From an uncultured Prevotellaceae bacterium (lineage in GTDB: Bacteria > Bacteroidota > Bacteroidia > Bacteroidales > Bacteroidaceae): a stretch of 64,000 bases of DNA. How positions within the stretch are numbered: the first letter of the stretch is position 1; each line of letters begins with the position of its first letter. Shown piece by piece: positions 54,643 to 62,627 of the stretch. A program made the translations under genes and the position numbers. The notes below the pieces were generated by a model. It did no database searches. It had not been told where the DNA came from and worked only from the letters and a program-made list of their open reading frames with translations. The stretch is from NCBI GenBank assembly GCA_947165505.1, contig CAMVAT010000004.1, positions 1-64,000 of the forward strand, in the 5' to 3' direction.

Positions 54643-54782
54643 CTTTATAAAATGGTTATATTGTTTCTCTCAAATTCGGAGATGCCACATCGCTGTATTT
54701 CAGACATATCGACGTTGATTACACTCATCATACGGCAATGCTTTGTTTTAAATAGATTTGCGAAAATCGCAATTTTCGGCGA

Positions 54783-54814
54783 CAAAGTTACGGCAAATAA
54801 ATGATTTAAACAAA
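54783..54814 (-). promoter_or_regulatory. Promoter of the 66-residue small protein
   Basis: The minus strand reads TTTG (54814-54811), 20 bp, TAACTTTG (54790-54783). The leader to the ATG at 54642 is about 130 nt and contains a TTGCGAAAATCGCAA hairpin. Confidence 0.6.
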
Positions 54815-54890
54815 GACAAAAGGAGAAAAAAATGAAGAAGTGTGAAAAAATAAATATAAATCAAGTCTCGCCGACGCTCTACTTGTGAGG

Positions 54891-55808
54891 TCATGAGGTC
54901 GTGTGGTCGTGATGTTGTGACATGTCGGTGTCGGGCTCTATGTGTATGTTGATCTGTGTGTCTTGTCCGAAGCGGCTGCGGATGGCCTCTTCTACGTTTG
55001 TGGATATATTGTGTGCCTCGACAATAGTGATGTCGGGGTTGACGAAGATGTGGGCGTCGATGATGTAGGCGCTGCCGCTGCGCCGTGTCTTCAAGTCATG
55101 CAGGTTGTTGACTCCCGGCACCGCCGAGGCGATGGCTATAATCTCCTGCTGTACGATGTCGGGGAGCGACGCCTCGAGCAGTTCGGAGAGATTAGGCACG
55201 GCCAACTTCACAGCGATGACGATGATATAGATGCCGATCAGGCACGAGGCCAGCGGGTCGAGGATGGTCCATTGACGGCCCAAAATGATGGCGCCGCCGA
55301 TGCCCAAGAGAGAAGCCACCGACGACAAGGCATCGGTGCGGTGGTGCCAGGCGTTGGCGATGACCACCGAACTGTCTATCCGGCGGCCCACCTTGACGGT
55401 GGCGCGGTATAGCAGCTCCTTGGCAATGATGGATACGACGGCGGCTATCAGGGCTATGAATCCCGGCTGTGGAAGAATCTCGCCGTGAAACGCCCTGACC
55501 ACCAATGACAGACCGTGGTTCACCAGTGTGGCACCGACGATGAGCAGTAAGATGCTGACTATCAGCGAAGCCAAGGTCTCGAACTTGCCGTGGCCGAACG
55601 AGTGGCTGCGGTCTATACCCTTGGCAGAGATGTGTGTAAACACCAGTATCACCGCGTCGCCTATCAGGTCGGAGAGTGAATGTACGCCATCGGCTATCAT
55701 GGCGGCACTGCGACCCATGATGCCTGCAATGACCTTGAGCACGGTCAGTATGATATTCACCGCCGCTCCCCATAAGGTGATCGTTCTGATTTCTTGTTCC
55801 CTGTTCAT
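54891..55808 (-). CDS. Cation diffusion facilitator (CDF) transporter
   Basis: 305 residues from ATG 55808 (MNREQEIRTI); in-frame ATGs at 55814 and 55826 are possible. Six membrane segments are followed by a cytosolic C-terminal domain ('DIVQQEIIAIASAVPGVNN') and a His-rich tail. The metal-site signatures are 'ADGVHSLSDLIGDA' (HxxxD) and 'AWHHRTDALSS' (HxxxD). CDF proteins export zinc, iron, manganese or cobalt; the metal is not determined here. It begins 80 bp downstream of greA and may share its transcript. Confidence 0.92.
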   Translation of the reverse strand: MNREQEIRTITLWGAAVNIILTVLKVIAGIMGRSAAMIADGVHSLSDLIGDAVILVFTHISAKGIDRSHSFGHGKFETLASLIVSILLLIVGATLVNHGLSLVVRAFHGEILPQPGFIALIAAVVSIIAKELLYRATVKVGRRIDSSVVIANAWHHRTDALSSVASLLGIGGAIILGRQWTILDPLASCLIGIYIIVIAVKLAVPNLSELLEASLPDIVQQEIIAIASAVPGVNNLHDLKTRRSGSAYIIDAHIFVNPDITIVEAHNISTNVEEAIRSRFGQDTQINIHIEPDTDMSQHHDHTTS

Positions 55809-55888
55809 AATCATGTGCGAATGCACGAGAGCGTATTTGTAGAATGATGGTAAATGTTGTTCGTGTCAATAGCCTTTCGTCGGTCGAT

Positions 55889-56356
55889 TCATGTCATTTC
55901 TATCTTGTCGATGCGCAGGTGCAGCTTGCCGGCGGGCACGTTCACTTCCACCGTGTCACCTACCTGCTTGTTGAGCAGCGCGATGGCGATGGGCGACTTG
56001 ATGGATATCTTACCCTCGCGCAGGTTGGCTTCGTGCGGACTGGCAATGGTGTAGGTCATGTGCTGCTGCGTGTCGGTGTTGGTCATCTCTACGCGGCTCA
56101 AGAGTTGCACATGGTCGCTGCCCAACCGTGATGTGTCTATCACGCGGGCATTGGCAAGCACACGCTGCTTGAAACGTATCCTGCCCAGCAGGCGCGACTG
56201 CTCGCGCTTGGCGGCATGATATTCAAAATTCTCGCTCAGGTCGCCCTTGTCACGGGCCTCGGCTATGGCCTCGCGCACCTGGGGCAGTTCCACACTCTCC
56301 AACTGGCGGAGTTCGGCTACCAACTTGTCGTAGCCCTCTTGTGACATATATTCCAT
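55889..56356 (-). CDS. greA: Transcription elongation factor GreA
   Basis: 155 residues. The N-terminal coiled-coil domain (about 1-75) carries the tip acidic residues in 'EARDKGDLSENFEYHAAK', and the C-terminal FKBP-like domain (80-155) has 'ISIKSPIAIALLNKQVGDTVE'. GreA rescues backtracked RNA polymerase by stimulating transcript cleavage. Length and motifs are complete. Confidence 0.96.
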   Translation of the reverse strand: MEYMSQEGYDKLVAELRQLESVELPQVREAIAEARDKGDLSENFEYHAAKREQSRLLGRIRFKQRVLANARVIDTSRLGSDHVQLLSRVEMTNTDTQQHMTYTIASPHEANLREGKISIKSPIAIALLNKQVGDTVEVNVPAGKLHLRIDKIEMT

Positions 56357-56399
56357 CTGTTTGTGTACTTTATCTTCAACATGATTTCATTTTAAGGTG

Positions 56400-56407
56400 C
56401 AAAGGTA
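56400..56407 (-). promoter_or_regulatory. Promoter -7 element of greA
   Basis: The minus strand reads TACCTTTG, 44 bp upstream of the ATG at 56356. Confidence 0.5.
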
Positions 56408-56492
56408 ACGCTTTTTCATCGTACTTGGTGCGGTATTGCATGAAATAAGGTTAAAAAAATACCCGCTTATTCGTTTATTTCTATTTTTTGTG

Positions 56493-56500
56493 TAATTTTG
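56493..56500 (+). promoter_or_regulatory. Promoter -7 element of the DUF4468-like gene
   Basis: TAATTTTG, 22 bp upstream of the ATG at 56523; the -33 region is T-rich without a clean TTTG at 20 bp. Confidence 0.45.
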
Positions 56501-56522
56501 CCCTGATTATAAACATACGACA

Positions 56523-57248
56523 ATGAAAAAAATATTTGCTTTGCTGGTTGTCGCGCTGACAGCCGCTGTGACTGTGCAGGCACAGGTGATGAAATCTGCT
56601 GATTTGGAGAAATATGCCAAACAGCGGTATGGTGACAAATGGCTGGATGCGGCGATGAACCTGTCGGGAGGGCTCACGCTCGACAAGAACGAGTCGCTCA
56701 CCTATCAGCAGGTCATAGAAGCACCCGGGAAGAAACGCGAGCAACTATACCTGATGCTTAACTACTGGGCTACAGCCACATTCAAAGACAAACAGGCCAT
56801 CACGCTCAACGACAAAGAGTCGGGCTGCATCATCATCTCTTCGACCATCGCCAATATCGCCGAACACACGGGCACACTCAACAGATACTCTGTCAGCATC
56901 ACGCCGGTCATCAGAATAGACATCAAAGACGAGCGGGTGCGCGTCACCTATACCGTGCAGAGCTATGATATCCTGGCCGACATCTCAGGCGGATGGCTTT
57001 CGATGATAGCTGCCGACGACCGTACCTACGGCGACTCGAAACGGAAAAAAGACGACAAGACCAACGGTATGCTCTACGATGAGCAGTGGGAGATTGCACA
57101 CCATTACCCCTTTGTGCAAAAAGACCCCCAGAAGCGTACATGCGCCAAGGCGTTGGTCATGACGCACGCTTATTCTAACGCCATCATCGACAAGGTGGAA
57201 GAGGCAATCAAAAACGGTATCGTAGGCGGTGAGGATGATGACTGGTAA
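56523..57248 (+). CDS. Exported protein, DUF4468-like
   Basis: 241 residues. Signal peptide MKKIFALLVVALTAAVTVQA, then a domain with 'VIEAPGKKREQLYLMLNYW', 'KESGCIIISSTIANI' and 'RIDIKDERVRVTYTVQSYDI'. This sequence order matches DUF4468 proteins, which have a TBP-like fold and are common in Bacteroidetes. The C-terminus ends acidic (GGEDDDW). Function is unknown. It converges on the GH43 gene, with the second inverted-repeat element between them. Confidence 0.75.
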   Translation: MKKIFALLVVALTAAVTVQAQVMKSADLEKYAKQRYGDKWLDAAMNLSGGLTLDKNESLTYQQVIEAPGKKREQLYLMLNYWATATFKDKQAITLNDKESGCIIISSTIANIAEHTGTLNRYSVSITPVIRIDIKDERVRVTYTVQSYDILADISGGWLSMIAADDRTYGDSKRKKDDKTNGMLYDEQWEIAHHYPFVQKDPQKRTCAKALVMTHAYSNAIIDKVEEAIKNGIVGGEDDDW

Positions 57249-57275
57249 TTCATTGTAAGGCGCAACGACTTTTTA

Positions 57276-57361
57276 ACAACGGATTTCACGGATTCCACGG
57301 ATTTGCAATTTGCTGATAATCAGCAATCATATAAATCCGTGAAATCCGTGAAATCCGTTGT
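57276..57361. repeat. 86-bp inverted-repeat (MITE-like) element, copy 2
   Basis: ACAACGGATTTCACGG at one end and CCGTGAAATCCGTTGT at the other, with centre TTGCTGATAATCAGCAA. It corresponds to the element at 15148-15232 and sits between convergent genes, 10 bp from the GH43 stop codon. Confidence 0.8.
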
Positions 57362-57371
57362 CGTTGTCTGC

Positions 57372-59513
57372 TTAATCTGAGACGCTCTCGAAGCGCAAGA
57401 CCGCTCCGTTGCGACGTGCCGGGTCGGCGCCGCGGTAGTCCATGCTATACGGGCTGCCCGTGGTGGGACTCTTGCCCAGATAGCGGTGGGTGCGCATCGA
57501 CATCAGCATGAACTCGCCGTTGAGATAGTCTTGCCAGAGAAACACCTCGGCCTGGCGCTCGTCGGTCGTCGTGCGCACGTCGCCGGGCAGTCCCTCGCCG
57601 CTCACCATCACGTAGCGGCCGTCGGCGCATTGCAACAGCACCTCGCCGCCACCACGGTCGATGAGGCGGAAGCGGGTCTGCACCGACTGGTCGTCGGCAC
57701 GGGTGTCGTACAGCGGGCCGTGCGGGGTGGCGATGACAGGCCGGCCAGTGGCCACGTTGATGATGCGCAGCGTCTCGCCGAAGGGGATGTTGGACGAGCG
57801 GTCGGCCATCGGCTCCTCGACCGTGAAATGGTCAAACTCGGCGTAGCCGCCCTTGCGCCCGCGGTGGTTGAAGGCGAACAGCGAGATGCGTGAACCCTGG
57901 AAGGTGATGAGCTGATACGACAGGGGCATCTCTCTGCCGATGTGCTGGAAGGTCTGTCCGTCGGTGCTGTAAGCATAGCGCAGGCGGTCGTTGTCGAAGT
58001 CGCCTTCCACACGCAACCATATCTTGCCGTCATTTAATTCTACGGTCTGGTCGATGGTGTCGTTGGTGGCTTGCTCAAAGCAGCGCAGGGTCAGCCTCTT
58101 GCCCTCTTTCACCAGTCCCACCCACGAGCAGGGCACGTTCACATTGCCCAGACCGGCCACATCGCCGTCGGTCAGATGGCTGGCATCCATCTCTACGGTG
58201 GTCACCGACACCGGACCGATGCAGCGCTGGGTCAGCGTGTTGCGCGCCCACATCAGTTGGTCGGCAGGCATCGTGCGCAGGCGCAGACGTCCGCCCTTCA
58301 GGCTCCACATCCGGTCGTCGGGGTTGTGGTTCCACTGCCAGATGGGGAGCAGGGTAGGGGCGTCGAACTCATCGCTGCGCTGATACGGGGCACGCCGCTC
58401 AGCCGTCAGGCCGGCGGGCTTCTTCCATGTGCGCGGGGCGCGGCCCAGGTTGCCCTCCAGGCCTATCATCGGCCATCCGTCTTTCCACGTGATGGGAGCC
58501 AGGCCCACGGTGCGCCCGATGGAGTGGAAGTCTTGCATCAGCAGGGCCCACCAACTGCCGTCTTGGGCTTGCACGATGCCGCCCTGATGGATGTTCGAAC
58601 AGGCCGTAGCGTCGCGGTCCACCTCGGGAATGCCAAAGGCACTGCCGTCGGCCACGATGCGGCCGTCCACCTGGGTGAGCGGGGCGGCATGGTAGCCGAA
58701 GGTCTCGTCGGCGGTGATGACACAGGTCTCGTAGGGGCCCCAGATGCTCTTCGAGCGCGAACAGAGGGTGCGCCCGTTGGGCAGGTAGTCGGTAGAGATG
58801 AGGTAATACATGCCGTTGATCTTATACATGTGGTGACCTTCGCCCACACCGCTCCCCTCGGGGATGATCTCGCGCTCTGTGCCCTCGATGGGGCCGCTCA
58901 TGTCGGGCTTCAACTCGGTGCATTTCACCGAGCCGTAACCGTGGATGGCATAGATGCGGCCGTCGTCGTCGAACAGCACGCTCAGGTCGTAGATGCGCCC
59001 TTGCATGTTGACGTGTCGCCACGGACCGTGGATGTCTTTCGAGATGTAGCACTGCAGACCCTTGCCATTGACATTGGAAAACACGTAAAACTGTCCGTTG
59101 GCGTAGCGGATGCAGGGAGCCCAGATGCCCTGCCCGTAAATCTCGTGGCCGTCGCGGAGCGAGAAGGCGGGGTCGTCGAAGTCGAAACGGTCGAAACAAT
59201 ACGTGGCAAACTCCCAGTTCACCAAGTCGCGCGAATGGAGTATCACCAGTCCGGGCACGGTGTGCATCGTGGTGCCTGCCAGATAATAGTCGTCGCCCAC
59301 ACGCAGGATGTCGGGGTCGGAAAACTCGTCGTAAAACAGAGGGTTGGTGTAGGTGCCGTTGCCGTTGTCGGCACTCCACGACTTGAGGTGCTGTGGAGCC
59401 GTCTCTTTTGCAGCCGTCTGCGCTGTCGCCGGCATGGCGGTCAACATCACTCCGGCTGCCGCCAGCATCATCCTGATGTGTTTGCCTTGTAAATATTTTT
59501 TGCTTGTTTTCAT
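57372..59513 (-). CDS. GH43-family glycoside hydrolase
   Basis: 713 residues with a signal peptide (MKTSKKYLQGKHIRMMLAAAGVML..ATAQ). The GH43 five-bladed propeller triad is visible: D66 in 'FSDPDIL' (base), D176 in 'IYDLSVLFDDDG' (pKa modulator) and E225 in 'GVGEGHHMYK' (acid). A concanavalin-like C-terminal module (about 400-580) and a further beta domain follow. GH43 enzymes are mainly alpha-L-arabinofuranosidases or beta-xylosidases. It is 95 bp downstream of the GH27 gene on the same strand and probably cotranscribed, consistent with plant side-chain degradation. Confidence 0.92.
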   Translation of the reverse strand: MKTSKKYLQGKHIRMMLAAAGVMLTAMPATAQTAAKETAPQHLKSWSADNGNGTYTNPLFYDEFSDPDILRVGDDYYLAGTTMHTVPGLVILHSRDLVNWEFATYCFDRFDFDDPAFSLRDGHEIYGQGIWAPCIRYANGQFYVFSNVNGKGLQCYISKDIHGPWRHVNMQGRIYDLSVLFDDDGRIYAIHGYGSVKCTELKPDMSGPIEGTEREIIPEGSGVGEGHHMYKINGMYYLISTDYLPNGRTLCSRSKSIWGPYETCVITADETFGYHAAPLTQVDGRIVADGSAFGIPEVDRDATACSNIHQGGIVQAQDGSWWALLMQDFHSIGRTVGLAPITWKDGWPMIGLEGNLGRAPRTWKKPAGLTAERRAPYQRSDEFDAPTLLPIWQWNHNPDDRMWSLKGGRLRLRTMPADQLMWARNTLTQRCIGPVSVTTVEMDASHLTDGDVAGLGNVNVPCSWVGLVKEGKRLTLRCFEQATNDTIDQTVELNDGKIWLRVEGDFDNDRLRYAYSTDGQTFQHIGREMPLSYQLITFQGSRISLFAFNHRGRKGGYAEFDHFTVEEPMADRSSNIPFGETLRIINVATGRPVIATPHGPLYDTRADDQSVQTRFRLIDRGGGEVLLQCADGRYVMVSGEGLPGDVRTTTDERQAEVFLWQDYLNGEFMLMSMRTHRYLGKSPTTGSPYSMDYRGADPARRNGAVLRFESVSD

Positions 59514-59569
59514 GTTTTCATATTTTCATTGATGATAAGAATCTCTTCAAATGAGGGTCGGAGACAGCG

Positions 59570-59608
59570 GTAATTACTCCCTCCCCTCGGGGAGGGTCGG
59601 GGAGGGGG
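59570..59608. repeat. GC-rich palindrome CCCTCCCCTCGGGGAGGG next to a stop codon
   Basis: Same palindrome family as at 4337, 4640 and 60940. It lies immediately beside the GH27 stop codon (minus strand 59611-59609). Confidence 0.7.
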
Positions 59609-60835
59609 CTACTTCAGCCGATACGCCACCACGTCGCGGCTCTTCACCGTCAATTTCCTTTCCACTTTATTCTTCAACGACGTCTTCCCCTCTTGTTTGT
59701 GTGTCCACAGGTTATACACCTGATACACTCTCTTGTCGAACTGTGTGCTCAGTCCGCTCACCTCGTGGTCGGTCAGGTTGAAGTCTTGCCAGTTCAGTCC
59801 GAACGTGATGTCCTGGCGTGTGGGGTTGAGGATGGTGAAGGCCCATTCGCCGCCCGCCAGGGGCTTGAACCAGAACTGCAACCCGTCGCGGTCGCAGTAG
59901 TGCAACCCCTGCACGCCCAGCGTATCCTGGTCGATGGCGATCATCTCTTTGTTGAGGATGATGTTGCGTGTAGCGTCGCTCATGGCGCGCAGGTCGTTGC
60001 CCAGTATCAGCGGACTGGCCATCATGCACCACATGGTGAAGTGGGCGCGGTCTTCATTCTCGCTCATCCCGTTGCCCACCTCCAGCATGTCGGGGTCGTT
60101 CCAGTGTCCCTTGCCGGCATATTGGCGCAGCGTGTCGTTGAACTCGATGCACTGCATCACGCCAAACTGCGTATAGCCGGGGAAGACGCGCAGCGAGTCG
60201 AAGTCGCACCAGATGTCGGGCGTGGTGCGCCAAGAGTGTCCCACCTCTTTCGCCCATTTCCACGGGTGGCTGTTGCCCCACTCGCACATGCTCAGCAGAA
60301 TCGGCCGGCCGGCATGGCGCAGGGCGTCGCGGATGAGGTGATAGGCACCCACGGGGTTGATGTCGGTCGTGTTGCACCAGTCGTATTTCAGGTAGTCAAC
60401 ACCCCAGCGGGCATATTGGATGGCATCTTGATACTCATGGCCGAGCGAACCGGGCATGCCGGCGCAGGTGCCGGTGCCGGCGTCGCTATAGATGCCCAAC
60501 TTCAGTCCCTTGCTGTGCAAGTAGTCGGCCACAGCCTTCATGCCGTTAGGAAATTTCTTGGCGTCGGCCTGGATGAAACCGTCGGCATCGCGCTCGCCAT
60601 GCCAGCAGTCATCGATGTTGATATACACATATCCCGCATCGCGCAGACCGCTCTCCACCATCGCGTCGGCAATGCCTTTGATGATGTCTTCCGAGATGTT
60701 GCCTTGGAATTTGTTCCATGTGCTCCAGCCCATTTGGGGCGTGTCGGCCAGGTGTTCCCACTTTTGTGCTTTCATCGGCAGTACTGTCAGCAGGATGGCT
60801 GCAACTGCCACAATCATTCGTTTTAGGTTTTTCAT
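59609..60835 (-). CDS. GH27-family alpha-galactosidase
   Basis: 408 residues with signal peptide MKNLKRMIVAVAAILLTVLP MKAQ. GH27 (beta/alpha)8 signatures are 'GWSTWNKFQGNI' (36-47), 'YINIDDCW' (71-78), 'YLKYDWCN' with nucleophile D152, and 'SWRTTPDIW' with probable acid/base D207, then 'HWNDPDMLEVGN'. A C-terminal beta domain completes the fold. It removes terminal alpha-galactose (or related alpha-linked sugars) from glycans in the periplasm. The GH43 gene follows. Confidence 0.93.
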   Translation of the reverse strand: MKNLKRMIVAVAAILLTVLPMKAQKWEHLADTPQMGWSTWNKFQGNISEDIIKGIADAMVESGLRDAGYVYINIDDCWHGERDADGFIQADAKKFPNGMKAVADYLHSKGLKLGIYSDAGTGTCAGMPGSLGHEYQDAIQYARWGVDYLKYDWCNTTDINPVGAYHLIRDALRHAGRPILLSMCEWGNSHPWKWAKEVGHSWRTTPDIWCDFDSLRVFPGYTQFGVMQCIEFNDTLRQYAGKGHWNDPDMLEVGNGMSENEDRAHFTMWCMMASPLILGNDLRAMSDATRNIILNKEMIAIDQDTLGVQGLHYCDRDGLQFWFKPLAGGEWAFTILNPTRQDITFGLNWQDFNLTDHEVSGLSTQFDKRVYQVYNLWTHKQEGKTSLKNKVERKLTVKSRDVVAYRLK

Positions 60836-60839
60836 TGTT

Positions 60840-61050
60840 ATTATTTGTTTAGTGTTGAGCGTTTAGTGTTTAGTGTTCTTACACGGTTGAGTGTTGAGTG
60901 TTTAGTGTTGAGTGTTCTTACTGGCAGACCCACCCCCTGCCCCTCCCTTGTAGGGAGGGGAGTAGATACCTCCTGTCCCTTGCTCCTTGCCCCCTGTCCC
61001 AAAACTATTCTCTTACCTCTTACCTCTCACCTCTTACCTCTTACCTCTCA
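60840..61050. repeat. Heptamer and composite repeat array upstream of GH27
   Basis: TTGAGTG/TTTAGTG heptamers (60850-60918), a palindrome around CCCCTCCCTTGTAGGGAGGGG (60940-60960), a CCTTGCCCC block, then ACCTCTT/ACCTCTC heptamers (about 61013-61050). The order matches the array at 17028-17309. Confidence 0.75.
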
Positions 61051-61051
61051 T

Positions 61052-61345
61052 TTACGTCCAAAACTCCTTCTCGCCGGTGTCTGCCATCTTTCCTCCGCAT
61101 TTCGGACAGGTGCGCTGGTCCCACAGTTGTATCCGGTCGCTGCCGCAATGGAGGCACAGCCGGCCCACCTCGCTGCGGTACGACGGGGCCACGTCGCCTA
61201 TCACGCCGCCCACCACGATGTTCTCTATCCGTTTGCATTCCGGACAACTCATCGCGCTGATGTGCTGGCGAAACAGTCCTGTGCCCTCATACACGTCGGC
61301 CTCATAGCCACACGCCGTGCACCGGTATTTCCGTTTCCATGCCAT
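61052..61345 (-). CDS. Zinc-ribbon protein of unknown function
   Basis: 97 residues with four CxxC pairs: 'RCTACGY', 'SCPECKR', 'LCLHCGS' and 'TCPKCGG'. These make two probable zinc ribbons. No signal peptide is present. Function is not recognised. It has a full promoter upstream. Confidence 0.8.
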   Translation of the reverse strand: MAWKRKYRCTACGYEADVYEGTGLFRQHISAMSCPECKRIENIVVGGVIGDVAPSYRSEVGRLCLHCGSDRIQLWDQRTCPKCGGKMADTGEKEFWT

Positions 61346-61370
61346 TTCTATATGATTACACTTGCTTGTG

Positions 61371-61402
61371 CAAAGATACCTATTTTTCGTTTGTCTTCCA
61401 AA
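61371..61402 (-). promoter_or_regulatory. Promoter of the zinc-ribbon gene
   Basis: The minus strand reads TTTG (61402-61399), 20 bp, TATCTTTG (61378-61371), close to consensus, 26 bp before the ATG. Confidence 0.65.
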
Positions 61403-61609
61403 TAATCGGTCTTGATGTTTTTGAAGTCAGGAAAATCGTATCAAAAAATGTCAAAGAATCATCAGCGGATGGAGTCGTAAAGAGCCATAACGCGGACAAG
61501 GCCTGGAAATGGCCTCACGACAGTTGCCGCTGCGGAGCACATCTCATAAAATATTTTAACGAGAGATATTTCAATCTAAAATAGTTAAATAAACTTAAAT
61601 CCAATAACG

Positions 61610-61705
61610 ACTCTTTTAGGCGGTCGTTTCGACCGCCTAAAGTTGTTTGATGTTGTTGGTGGTTGTCTCGTCATACTAAAAATGAACAAAAATGAACACG
61701 GACAG
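61610..61705. repeat. 96-bp direct repeat, copy 1
   Basis: Begins ACTCTTTTAGGCGGTCGTTT and contains the palindrome TTAGGCGGTCG-TTT-CGACCGCCTAA. It appears identical to 62044-62139. The stretch 61403-61609 before it holds no gene I can support. Confidence 0.9.
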
Positions 61706-61882
61706 GAAGTGTCATAGACAAAGACAATATAGATTTTGATGAACTGAACAAAAAGAGTACGACTTTTTTAATGTGGATAAAAGGTGATGCATATAATGAC
61801 TGATTCCCAAAATAGAAAAGTCAAGAAACAATAAAAAACAAGATTATTCTTTATTTATTTGCGAAGTTAGACAAAAAATGTC

Positions 61883-61890
61883 TATCTTTG
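61883..61890 (+). promoter_or_regulatory. Promoter of the short ORF between the 96-bp repeats
   Basis: TTTG (61858-61861), 21 bp, TATCTTTG (61883-61890), 25 bp before the ATG at 61916. Confidence 0.6.
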
Positions 61891-61915
61891 CAAACAAAAT
61901 ATTAAATACAAGAAA

Positions 61916-61981
61916 ATGGCGAGCATAGCAAACTGGATATATGATAAGCCGCTTAGAGGCAATTACACCTTTGAATCTTGA
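61916..61981 (+). pseudogene. Gene stub resembling an AbiEi-type antitoxin N-terminus
   Basis: ATG at 61916 encodes MASIANWIYDKPLRGNYTFE then S and a stop. The 'IANWI...P.RG..TF' start resembles AbiEi-family antitoxins from memory, in which a winged helix would follow; here the frame stops after 21 residues and no continuation or AbiEii partner is seen. It sits between two 96-bp direct repeats with an intact promoter. A deletion remnant is the simplest reading, but the assignment is tentative. Confidence 0.35.
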
Positions 61982-62043
61982 AACTATATCCTCTTACGTG
62001 GCTGTCACCTTTCAGCTTTTTATCACTTATTTGCATCATTTGA

Positions 62044-62139
62044 ACTCTTTTAGGCGGTCGTTTCGACCGCCTAAAGTTGTTTGATGTTGTTGGTGGTTGT
62101 CTCGTCATACTAAAAATGAACAAAAATGAACACGGACAG
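62044..62139. repeat. 96-bp direct repeat, copy 2
   Basis: Second copy of 61610-61705, same orientation, 338 bp after it. Only the flanks differ. Confidence 0.9.
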
Positions 62140-62281
62140 ATAGTGTGGGATTAAAATAAAAGCATTATTTTTGCAACGCTGTAAAAAGCAACCAGCTCGC
62201 AACAAGTCGTTCTTTGACTCATCGTCGTCAGTCTTTTTCAAGGCTGGCAGCCATTGAAAAACAAAAAAAACGCCGTTTTTT

Positions 62282-62312
62282 TTTGTTTTTCGCTCAATAA
62301 TCGTTATCTTTG
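62282..62312 (+). promoter_or_regulatory. Promoter of the BspA/MBG gene with a long leader
   Basis: TTTG (62282-62285), 19 bp, TATCTTTG (62305-62312). The ATG is at 62628, so the leader would be about 310 nt. Confidence 0.6.
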
Positions 62313-62318
62313 CACCTG

Positions 62319-62627
62319 TCATCGGATGACGTCCGTTGACAGACATAGAGAAGTGCTGTTGAGCTTCACCCCGCCAGAGAATCTGCAAAATTCAACGTAA
62401 CAAGGTGAAAGGCTGAAGGCTGCTTCTCCCATGAAGTATATCGGGAACCCATATCCCCTCTTACAGGTGGTGTGGTGTTCACGGATAATTGATGGGTGTG
62501 AGCTGGTTTCATTCTTTTTGTTACGGGTATTGCAGAACCTTCTGACGGAGAACGAAAGAAGGTTCACACCCACTGCGTGTGAAGGTCTTAACATCAAATG
62601 CTGAATATTCATCAAAAACATACAACT
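62319..62627 (+). ncRNA. Candidate structured 5' leader
   Basis: About 310 nt without a supported gene between promoter and ATG. It holds a perfect hairpin GAACCTTCT (62535-62543) with AGAAGGTTC (62557-62565), and a CACACCCACTGCGTGTG stem next to it. The sequence pattern is reminiscent of conserved Bacteroidales leader RNAs, but no family can be assigned without a covariance search. Confidence 0.4.

Noticed and set aside
58071..59492. 473-residue plus-strand frame
   Set aside because: Antisense shadow of the GH43 gene, whose catalytic residues are intact.
61339..61584. 81-residue plus-strand frame
   Set aside because: It overlaps the promoter of the zinc-ribbon gene and has no family resemblance or start support.
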